In this document: in pieces, positions 1 through 5,788 of the stretch
Numbering within the stretch: the first letter of the stretch is position 1
Layout of the letters: every line of letters begins with the position of its first letter
Assembly (NCBI GenBank): GCA_029934695.1
Contig: JAOZLU010000272.1
Coordinates: 1-8,768, forward strand
DNA: 8,768 nucleotides
Direction: 5' to 3'
Origin: Desulfobacterales bacterium
GTDB lineage: Bacteria; Desulfobacterota; Desulfobacteria; Desulfobacterales; 4be13
The notes under the pieces: model-generated
The model's input: only the letters and a program-made list of their open reading frames with translations
The model's database searches: none
What the model was told of the DNA's origin: nothing
Translations under genes and position numbers: made by a program

Positions 1-53
1 CAACCCGGGATTTTCTTATGTGCGTATGTCATCGGCGGGCCGATGTCATGGAG

Positions 54-1295
54 CTACAAATTTTCAGACATGGCCAGTACATTTTTATGCACAGCCTGTT
101 GAAACTCAGGTTGGACAAATTCGTGGTGTTCTTCAGTAAACGGGACATATATCAGAAGAAATTCTTTTGGCGTTATTTTTATGTCCCGGAGCAGGGTTAA
201 AAGGCGTTTTCGGGGTTTCAGAAAACTGGCCAGAGTTATTTTCAGACTTTCAAACGCCTCGGTGACCGCCAAGGTTACAGGCCAGAGTCTGGCATTCGGC
301 AGTTCCTCAGCCAATTCCTGCCGGGGCTGAATCAGGGTGATATTGCGCGAAAGGGTTAAAAAAATCCGGGGCATAATCTTGAAAGCAGGTGTCCAGAAAT
401 AAAATTTGGCATCTCTTTTAACAATTCTGGGCAGATTGGCAACTCTGACCATATCCGCATAAGAATCAAGTTCTATTTCCGAAACATCCGCTCTGATTCT
501 CCAGAAAGGCATACAGACAACATTGTCTCCTTTTTTCGGTATATGTGCAAATGTCACTTTTCTGAACCTGTCCCCGCCTGGCTCCCACACTGAATCGCAG
601 TTCCTGCATGCGAGTGCCACGGCATTCCGTTCGCCGTCCAAATCCCATCCGCAGTTCGGACACAGGGTGGGGATGAGTCGGATCCGCCACTCCGGGTGCC
701 CGACTTGGAAAAGAGAAATATCAAAATCATCCGGCAAGGATGAAGACAGCGGCTTGTTCAGCACGGCATCAAACAGGTGGCGGCTGCCGGATGGCTGATT
801 GTCAGCAATATAAAAAGGAGCGTAAATAAGACTGAACGTCTCACCGATAAAAGACTGGTGTAAAACAGGCCCCTGCGAGGATGTGCTGAAGTGACGTCCG
901 ACAATATGCATTGCTTCTCTGACTGGCAGAGCCGGTTTCAAAAAGCAGCCTCCTGTTTCCGGGGATATGAATCGCAGTTTCAGAGCCTGGCTGCGCAAGC
1001 CCAGAGAAGCCGGGAAATGCTCGGAGCTGACAGCCTGGCGACTGATATCTGCAAATTTTGACTCTGTTTTATCGGGAAGGCAGGAGAAGAGCATTCCTTT
1101 GAAACGCCAGTACGGAAAAAATACAAGCTCTTTATTTTCCGGCGCAGTGTCGGGCAGCACATAGCGGAAGCAGTCTTTTTGCATCAGATAGGACTTCACC
1201 CGGCAGTAGTCACACCTGAACAGACGGTCTGTTTCTTTCAGGACAGCCGGCGCACCGCATTGGGAACACTGATATTCAATGAGGAGATTTGTCAT
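54..1295 (-). CDS. Duplicated zinc-ribbon protein of unknown function, partner of the SPFH gene
   Basis: The protein is 413 aa and I do not recognise a named family. It carries two four-cysteine zinc-ribbon modules of CxxC-(14)-CxxC type: Cys10/13/28/31 at the N-terminus and Cys212/215/230/233 in the middle. After each ribbon similar short blocks recur: FFPYWRFKG (about 59-67) against CMPFWRIRAD (about 261-270), and LIYAPF (about 157) against LIYVPF (about 381). This suggests that an ancestral ribbon-plus-domain unit was duplicated. No signal peptide or clear membrane segment is visible, so it is probably cytoplasmic. The ATG lies inside the 3' end of the upstream SPFH gene (20-bp overlap), which implies co-transcription and possibly translational coupling; its own Shine-Dalgarno sequence is weak. 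A ribbon-type partner of an SPFH protein recalls the Bacillus ydjFGHI membrane-stress operon, but homology to YdjG is not shown. The reading frame is secure and the function is open. Confidence 0.85.
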   Translation of the reverse strand: MTNLLIEYQCSQCGAPAVLKETDRLFRCDYCRVKSYLMQKDCFRYVLPDTAPENKELVFFPYWRFKGMLFSCLPDKTESKFADISRQAVSSEHFPASLGLRSQALKLRFISPETGGCFLKPALPVREAMHIVGRHFSTSSQGPVLHQSFIGETFSLIYAPFYIADNQPSGSRHLFDAVLNKPLSSSLPDDFDISLFQVGHPEWRIRLIPTLCPNCGWDLDGERNAVALACRNCDSVWEPGGDRFRKVTFAHIPKKGDNVVCMPFWRIRADVSEIELDSYADMVRVANLPRIVKRDAKFYFWTPAFKIMPRIFLTLSRNITLIQPRQELAEELPNARLWPVTLAVTEAFESLKITLASFLKPRKRLLTLLRDIKITPKEFLLIYVPFTEEHHEFVQPEFQQAVHKNVLAMSENL

Positions 1296-2424
1296 TTGTC
1301 AATTTCTCACCACACTGGTTACAGAAAAGAGATTCTTCCATATTTTCGCTCTCGCACTGGGGGCAGAATTTCGGTTCTGGTTTTTCCTCTGCTGAACGGC
1401 CGCAGCGTGAACAGAATTTTGCGTTGGGGGTCAGATTCTTTCCACAGTTTGCACACTGCCTGAAAATAACGAGCTGATGTCCGCACTGGGAACAGAATTT
1501 TGAATCCCCGGAAACAGCATTATGACATTCCGGACACACTTCTGATGACGGCCTTTCAGTTTTCTCCGCTGCGTTTTCAGTTTCTTTGCCTTCAAAATAC
1601 CGGGCAAACATGGCAGGTATCATCAACCCGAGTCCCGTTCCCATACCTGCCCCATCTGCCTCTGACGCTTTTTCCATGGCCATGGCTGCCTTCATCTGCA
1701 TGAGTTTGTTCATATCCTGAAAAACACCCATCCGGCTGCGGTCATCAATGGCCTTCTGAACCTCGGGCGGCGGTGTGACAGAACTGATGTACAACTGAGT
1801 CAGGTCAAGGCCGAAACGACTGAAATCCTCTCTCAGCCGTTTGGCAACCCCTTTGGATATTTCATCATATTTGGCCGGAAGGTTCAGAATCGAGTCAACG
1901 GACTCCCCCATATAGTCATTAAATCTGGATACGATAACCCGGCTCAGATATTCTTCGATTTCTGTTGTGGCATACATTCCCCGTGTACCGACCAGACTGT
2001 TGATAAAAAGTACAGGCTGGAATACCCGCAGGTTGAATACGCCAAAGGCCCTCAGGCGGATCAGTCCCAGTTCGGAATCTTTGAATGCAACCGGGTCCCT
2101 GGTCCCCCATTTGAGATTCGTGAATGTTTTCAGATTCACGAAATAGACTTCGGCCCGCAGGGGACTTTTGAATCCCCAGGGCAGGCTGGCGATTTTGGTC
2201 AGGAGCGGAATATTTCCGGTTTTCAGGGTGTGCTGCCCCGGGCCGAAAGCCCCCACAGCCTTACCCTGATAGAAAAAGATTCCGGCCTGGCTTTCCCTGA
2301 TGATCAGTTGGGCACCGTATTTTATTTCCCCGGAACCTTGTTCCGGGATACGATGCACAAGTTCCCTGCCAGTCTCATCAAACCATTCCAGGATTTCCAA
2401 AAAAACGAGATTATTTGTACCCAT
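1276..2424 (-). CDS. SPFH (stomatin/prohibitin-like) protein with three C-terminal zinc ribbons, COG4260/YdjI type
   Basis: From the chosen ATG the protein is 382 aa. The N-terminal two thirds resemble the SPFH proteins called 'virion core protein' or YdjI: IKYGAQLIIRESQ, GAFGPGQHTL, AEVYFVN, KWGTRDPV and LRAFGVF occur in the order seen in that family. A region rich in Met, Ala and Lys follows (about 230-270). The tail holds three CxxC-(10)-CxxC ribbons: Cys297/300/311/314, Cys324/327/338/341 and Cys354/357/368/371. Family members form oligomers on the cytoplasmic membrane face; YdjI of Bacillus works with PspA in membrane stress. No clear transmembrane helix is seen here, so membrane contact would be peripheral. 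I preferred the ATG at 2424 over one at 2436 because GAGAGG precedes it and because homologues begin MG-. The 3' end overlaps the next gene by 20 bp, so the two form an operon. The partner ribbon protein may bind this tail, which is inference. Confidence 0.88.
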   Translation of the reverse strand: MGTNNLVFLEILEWFDETGRELVHRIPEQGSGEIKYGAQLIIRESQAGIFFYQGKAVGAFGPGQHTLKTGNIPLLTKIASLPWGFKSPLRAEVYFVNLKTFTNLKWGTRDPVAFKDSELGLIRLRAFGVFNLRVFQPVLFINSLVGTRGMYATTEIEEYLSRVIVSRFNDYMGESVDSILNLPAKYDEISKGVAKRLREDFSRFGLDLTQLYISSVTPPPEVQKAIDDRSRMGVFQDMNKLMQMKAAMAMEKASEADGAGMGTGLGLMIPAMFARYFEGKETENAAEKTERPSSEVCPECHNAVSGDSKFCSQCGHQLVIFRQCANCGKNLTPNAKFCSRCGRSAEEKPEPKFCPQCESENMEESLFCNQCGEKLTNDKSPH

Positions 2425-2428
2425 TATG

Positions 2429-2434
2429 CCTCTC
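2429..2434 (-). promoter_or_regulatory. Ribosome binding site deciding the SPFH start
   Basis: GAGAGG on the minus strand lies 4 nt before the ATG at 2422-2424. The alternative ATG at 2434-2436 has only an A/T-rich leader without a purine-rich match, so the downstream start is favoured, shortening the protein by four residues. Confidence 0.5.
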
Positions 2435-2469
2435 ATAATGTTTTAAGTTTTAAAATCTGAAACCCACTG

Positions 2470-2809
2470 TTAAAATGGCAATTCATCATCAGAAGCTTTG
2501 CTGTAACACGATTCATAAGATTTGAACCATTTGGCGGTCACTTTTATTGCATTGGACTCGCTGCTCAGAATGACCGGAACAGGATTGGCTTTTCCTTTAA
2601 ATCCGATGTTCAGTTCCAAAGTCCATTCCTTTTCTGATGTCTTCATAAACCGTGTCTGCCGCAACGCTGAGTGTGTTTTCCAACATCTGCATGGCATTCT
2701 TCATTTTTTTATCGGCGGTCTTTTCCGCGCCTTCGGACAGATCATCAACCTGTCCTGCCTGAGTGCTTCCAGGCAAATCAGCCTCTTCCATTTCCACAAA
2801 GTCAGCCAT
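2470..2809 (-). pseudogene. Trypco1-like (CU044_2847 family) domain gene, frameshifted
   Basis: If one extra base is removed, the region from the ATG at 2809 to the stop at 2470 encodes about 112 aa, a usual length for Trypco1 (trypsin-co-occurring domain 1) proteins. In frame one, VEMEEADLPGS is followed by a helix ending in VYEDIRK. The next frame continues EWTLELNIGFKGKAN, then VPVILSSESN and AIKVTAKWF, which matches the family pattern of a strand, a Gly/Phe-containing loop and a final hydrophobic strand ending in TxxW. The break falls in a run of four A on the minus strand (2630-2633), where one extra A explains it: either real decay or a homopolymer error. Known family members accompany trypsins, NTPases and other parts of conflict systems. 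The usual first beta strand seems absent. The frame runs in from an ATPase fragment upstream with no stop between, so fusion or a deletion joint is possible. The stop lies 45 bp before the SPFH start. Confidence 0.55.
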
Positions 2810-3097
2810 TTTTTCATCATTTTTTTCGGAATAGGCTTCCTTGAAGGCCTCAATAATTTTATCTGCCACCGGAGAGAATTCATTGTCAAGCCCGAAATGA
2901 GTTATCATCAGCTCAGAAAAACTGCTTGAGGTTATCCAGTTTGAAACTTCATTTTTGGATGTCAGATCATGCACAACCGCATTTTTCAGACTTGAAATTA
3001 TCGCGGGAGAATGTGTTGCAACTATTAATTGGATATTGGGGAAAAGATTGTCCAATAACGGAAGTATCTCATCAAATAATATGCCCGATTCAGAAAA
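2810..3097 (-). pseudogene. C-terminal fragment of an AAA/RecF-like (AAA_15/AAA_21 type) ATPase
   Basis: This is the tail of an ABC-type ATPase of the OLD/RecF-like AAA group. GILFDEI resembles the Walker B strand with its Asp-Glu pair, FPNIQLIVATHSP is the typical strand ending in the H-loop His, and AVVHDL plus a later HFGLDNEFS match the C-terminal part of the family. Nothing upstream codes for Walker A or the signature motif: in this frame a palindromic repeat begins immediately before the Walker B region, with a stop inside it at 3131-3133. The family usually has about a dozen residues (often with LHLHP) between DEI and the PLL..LFPN helix; here DEI runs straight into LPLLDNLFPN, so a short in-frame deletion is likely. 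The longest in-frame start is a TTG at 3055, which would be only a partial domain. It cannot work as an ATPase alone. It reads on in frame into the Trypco1-like segment. Confidence 0.7.
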
Positions 3098-3138
3098 ATG
3101 TAGGGTGGGTTCCGCTTCGCTCCACCCACCCTACATTT
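3096..3138. repeat. Perfect 15-bp inverted repeat (GTAGGGTGGGT palindromic repeat)
   Basis: AAATGTAGGGTGGGT at 3096-3110 is the exact reverse complement of 3124-3138, with a 13-nt loop. The core TAGGGTGGGT...ACCCACCCTA resembles a short palindromic repeat dispersed in many cyanobacterial and deltaproteobacterial genomes (recalled from general knowledge, not searched). It sits exactly where the ATPase coding sequence stops being recognisable. T-rich flanks on both strands mean it might also act as a transcription terminator in either direction. Confidence 0.85.
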
Positions 3139-3182
3139 ATTTTTTGGGAAGGAAACTCGGGTTTTCTGAAAAAACGAATCAG

Positions 3183-3211
3183 AAAAAAAAGGGGAAACGC
3201 AGTTTCCCCTT
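3183..3211 (-). terminator. Intrinsic terminator of folD
   Basis: On the minus strand a hairpin with arms AAGGGGAAAC and GTTTCCCCTT (3189-3211; 10 bp, 3-nt loop) is followed directly by a run of eight U (complement of A 3183-3190). It lies 25-53 bp beyond the folD stop codon. This is a textbook rho-independent terminator. Confidence 0.9.
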
Positions 3212-3235
3212 CAAAAAAACATGACGATCTGAATA

Positions 3236-4147
3236 TTATGCAATTCCCAGCTTGAACTTCAGCGATTTAAGGGTATTTTTCATCAGCATGGTGATGGTCA
3301 TGGGGCCGACTCCGCCGGGCACAGGGGTAATTGAGCCTGCAATTTCTTTGGCAGCGTCAAAATCCACATCGCCCTTGAGGATGGCAACCATTTTGCCGGG
3401 ATTTTTCACACTGGGCTTTTCACCGACGCGGTTCACACCGACATCAATGACACATGCCCCGGGTTGTATCCACTCGGGCTTTACCAGGTCCGGAACACCC
3501 GCGGCAACAATCAGAATGTCTGCGCGTTTGCAATGTGCGGCCAGATCTTTTGTGCGTGTATGAACAACGGTCACGGTTGAATTGGCACCCGGGCCTTTCT
3601 GTATCATCATGTTGGCAATGGGTTTTCCCACGATGTTGGACCGTCCCACAACAACAACCTCGGCACCGCTGGTTTCAACACCGGCGCGCACGATCATTTC
3701 CTGAATACCCGCGGGGGTACACGGCGGAAATTTCACTTCATCCCCGCCGATCATCAGACGCCCGACATTGACCGGATGGAAGCCGTCAACATCTTTGTCA
3801 GGATCAATGGCGTTCAGAATCTTCTTTTCATCAATATGCTTGGGAAGGGGCAGTTGCACCAGAATGCCGTTAATGCCCTCATCATTGTTGTATTTGTCAA
3901 TCAGCGCAAGAAGATCAGCCTCAGAAATATCGGGCGACTGGTTGTCCTGAACCTCGTTAAAACCGACGCGATGGGCGGTTTTGATTTTCAGGGTGACATA
4001 AGATATGGAAGCAGGACTTTCACCCACCAGAATGGTCACAAGACCGGGAACAACCCCGTGTTTTTCCTTAATTTCGGCGACCTCTTTGGTAATTTCCTCA
4101 AGAATTTCCTCACGGATTTCTGTTCCCTTAATAAGCTTTGCTGACAT
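3236..4147 (-). CDS. folD: Bifunctional methylenetetrahydrofolate dehydrogenase / methenyltetrahydrofolate cyclohydrolase FolD
   Basis: FolD interconverts 5,10-methylene-, 5,10-methenyl- and 10-formyl-tetrahydrofolate in the cytosol using NADP(H), supplying one-carbon units for purines and formyl-methionine; in acetogenic or sulfate-reducing bacteria it can also serve the methyl branch of the Wood-Ljungdahl pathway. The 303-aa length is close to the family norm. Catalytic residues are visible: Tyr50 and Lys54 in SYVTLK, Gln98 in GILVQLPLP, and Asp121 in DKDVDGFHP. The Rossmann signature VVGRSNIVGKP is at 167-177, PPCTP at 141-145 and the closing PVPGGVGPMT at 275-284. The ATG has a strong ribosome site, AAAGGAG at 4154-4160, six bases upstream. 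An intrinsic terminator follows. It is 376 bp downstream of argC in the same direction, with A/T-rich sequence just before the gene, so an own promoter is plausible. The gene appears complete and functional. Confidence 0.98.
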   Translation of the reverse strand: MSAKLIKGTEIREEILEEITKEVAEIKEKHGVVPGLVTILVGESPASISYVTLKIKTAHRVGFNEVQDNQSPDISEADLLALIDKYNNDEGINGILVQLPLPKHIDEKKILNAIDPDKDVDGFHPVNVGRLMIGGDEVKFPPCTPAGIQEMIVRAGVETSGAEVVVVGRSNIVGKPIANMMIQKGPGANSTVTVVHTRTKDLAAHCKRADILIVAAGVPDLVKPEWIQPGACVIDVGVNRVGEKPSVKNPGKMVAILKGDVDFDAAKEIAGSITPVPGGVGPMTITMLMKNTLKSLKFKLGIA

Positions 4148-4188
4148 TCACGTCTCCTTTCATAAAAGTTATATATAAATTACAACTT

Positions 4189-4215
4189 GTTTCCTCGCTC
4201 CGAAACTCAGGAAAC
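4189..4215. repeat. 7-bp inverted repeat in the folD leader
   Basis: GTTTCCT (4189-4195) and AGGAAAC (4209-4215) form a stem with a 13-nt loop, about 40-70 bp upstream of the folD start. No U tract follows on the minus strand, so it is not an obvious terminator; it could be an operator or leader hairpin, or chance. Confidence 0.4.
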
Positions 4216-4523
4216 GGGGAAAAAATTCACGTTTGAAGCTTTCCAAAAAATAAAATGCCCGGATGTACGTTTTTCTGGATTTATTTCGGATCCCCTGAAA
4301 CCTCCAGATTTTAAAATAAAAATGAACTCATAAATATCCAGATTGTCATGCCCGGATAAAAATTCTTTTTCTGGCTGTTTAATCCAATAAGATTTTGATG
4401 TCAAGAAAACATGACATCTGCCAGGTTCTGAGCATAAGTTCAGGAAAACTGCACTCACAATATTTATTTTCTGACTATAATCAGTTTGTTTGGTTTGAAA
4501 AAATCTGGATTCAAACCTGACCA
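4216..4523. other. argC-folD intergenic stretch without a supported gene
   Basis: This A/T-rich region between argC and the folD leader holds no convincing gene. A 105-codon open frame begins with GTG overlapping the argC stop, but it lacks a ribosome site and recognisable domains. An 8-bp inverted repeat (4492-4517) and a 10-bp direct repeat ATGCCCGGAT (4255-4264 and 4348-4357) are the only regular structures I found. Confidence 0.6.
4492..4517. repeat. 8-bp inverted repeat just downstream of argC
   Basis: GGTTTGAA (4492-4499) and TTCAAACC (4510-4517) are perfect complements with a 10-nt loop, starting 6 bp after the argC stop. It could stabilise the argC mRNA end. The absence of a following U run argues against an intrinsic terminator. 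Confidence 0.5.
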
Positions 4524-5555
4524 CTAAAAGGGAACTCCCATGAGTCCTGCGGTTTCATCCAATCCGAGCATGATGTTCATATTCTGAATGGCCTGGCCTG
4601 CCGCGCCTTTTACCAAATTGTCAATTGCCGAAATCAGGATCAGACGGTTATTCCGTTCATCTGTTCTGAAGCCGATGTCACAGTAATTGCTTCCCCGGAC
4701 ATGAAGGGTATCCGGCATTCTGCTTTCATGACACAGACGCACAAAAGAACGGCCGGCATAAAAAGAGATGATGCAATTCCGAATATCTTCTGAACTGACC
4801 CCCGGGGAAAGGCTTGAGTATGTTGTTGTCAACATCCCGCGGGACATGGGAACGAGGTGGGGGACAAATGTGATATTTACCGGTTTCCCGGCCTCCTGAC
4901 TCAGCACTTCTTCCATTTCAGGGGTGTGACGGTGTTCGGCAACCTTGTACGCTTTGAAGGATTCATTGGCTTCGCAAAAATGCGTGGTCAGCGAAGGGGA
5001 ACGGCCCGCACCGCTCACACCTGACTTTGAATCCGCAATAATGGTATGGATATCCAAAAAATTGCTTTTGAGTAATGGAATCAGCGGTAAAAGCAGGCTG
5101 GTGGGATAACATCCGGGATTACCGACTAAAACCGCATCCTTTATTTTTTCAGTATAGACTTCAGACAACCCGTAAACAGATTTTCCGATCATATTTTTTG
5201 CCGTGTGAGGCTGGTAAAATGCCTCATATCTTGACACATCACTGAACCTGAAATCGGCTGAAAGATCCACCACTCTTTTGCCCTGCTTCACCAGTTCAGG
5301 CACAATTTCCATGGGAAGCTTATGGGGAAGCGCTGTGAATATCATATCCGCCCTGTCACATAAGCTGTCTGTATTATATTCTTCACAAATAAGATCAACA
5401 ACGCCTGCCATTGCCGGGTAAATCCTGTGGAAAGGAATGCCTGCATACTGGCGGGAAGTCAGGATTGTCAGTTCCACATCAGGATGACCGGAAAGTATCC
5501 GGACAAGCTCGGCTCCTGCATATCCGGTCGCGCCAACTATGCCAACTCTGGTCAT
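4524..5555 (-). CDS. argC: N-acetyl-gamma-glutamyl-phosphate reductase ArgC
   Basis: ArgC reduces N-acetylglutamyl-5-phosphate to N-acetylglutamate 5-semialdehyde with NADPH, the third step of arginine/ornithine biosynthesis in the cytosol. The 343-aa length is normal. The Rossmann start VGIVGATGYAGAELVR (4-19) binds NADP. Cys149 in GNPGCYPT is the catalytic nucleophile. SGVSGAGR (178-185) and the catalytic His region AEHRHTPEM (206-214) are present, as is the C-terminal dimerisation block with KGAAGQA. Translation starts at an ATG with a very strong site, GGAGGAGG at 5561-5568. No other arg gene is in the window, so arginine genes are probably scattered or further along. Upstream, a MITE-like element lies 65-72 bp from the start codon and may separate argC from the kinase gene or supply transcription signals. 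Confidence 0.98.
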   Translation of the reverse strand: MTRVGIVGATGYAGAELVRILSGHPDVELTILTSRQYAGIPFHRIYPAMAGVVDLICEEYNTDSLCDRADMIFTALPHKLPMEIVPELVKQGKRVVDLSADFRFSDVSRYEAFYQPHTAKNMIGKSVYGLSEVYTEKIKDAVLVGNPGCYPTSLLLPLIPLLKSNFLDIHTIIADSKSGVSGAGRSPSLTTHFCEANESFKAYKVAEHRHTPEMEEVLSQEAGKPVNITFVPHLVPMSRGMLTTTYSSLSPGVSSEDIRNCIISFYAGRSFVRLCHESRMPDTLHVRGSNYCDIGFRTDERNNRLILISAIDNLVKGAAGQAIQNMNIMLGLDETAGLMGVPF

Positions 5556-5627
5556 ATTTCCTCCTCCTCAAATATTTGAAAAAGCATTGTGTATCAGAAA
5601 TCATAAGCATTTTCAAGTGAAACATTG

Positions 5628-5760
5628 CTGGTTCTAACGGATTTTGTGGTCTGAATCTGTTTTTAACCACAGAGAACCGCGGAGATTCGGGGGGTCTGTA
5701 TCCGTTACAGTTTTTTAACTGTCTGAAATCATACAGAATCACAAAATACGTCAGAACCAG
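5628..5760. mobile_element. MITE-like element with terminal inverted repeats and 8-bp target duplication
   Basis: The 133-bp element begins CTGGTTCTAACG (5628) and ends CGTCAGAACCAG (5760). The two ends are inverted repeats matching at 20 of the outer 23 positions, and similarity continues a few bases further with one gap. Identical octamers AAACATTG flank it at 5620-5627 and 5761-5768, the hallmark of a target duplication. It contains no gene. Its interior holds TTAACCACAGAGAACC, a motif like other dispersed repeats, and a small hairpin, ACAGTT-TTTT-AACTGT (5707-5722). Mobilisation would need a transposase supplied from elsewhere; 8-bp duplications occur in several IS families, so I do not assign one. 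It inserted about 20 bp beyond the kinase stop codon and upstream of argC. Confidence 0.8.
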
Positions 5761-5788
5761 AAACATTGAAGACCAAAAGTTGAAAATC

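Noticed and set aside
30..45. Small hairpin CATCGG/CCGATG downstream of the first gene
   Set aside because: The stem is only 6 bp and no U tract follows on the minus strand, so a terminator call is not supported.
2522..2929. 135-codon plus-strand open frame
   Set aside because: It is antisense to the ATPase/Trypco1-like remnant, whose minus-strand translation matches known families; the plus-strand product is hydrophobic without a motif.
2926..3255. Plus-strand open frames over the repeat and folD terminator
   Set aside because: They cross the palindromic repeat and the terminator hairpin and show no family resemblance.
4207..4524. 105-codon minus-strand open frame starting with GTG that overlaps the argC stop
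   Set aside because: There is no ribosome binding site, no recognisable domain, and the composition looks like noncoding A/T-rich sequence.
5479..5766. 95-codon minus-strand open frame between the kinase gene and argC
   Set aside because: It runs through the MITE-like element and into argC in another frame, so it is a chance frame.
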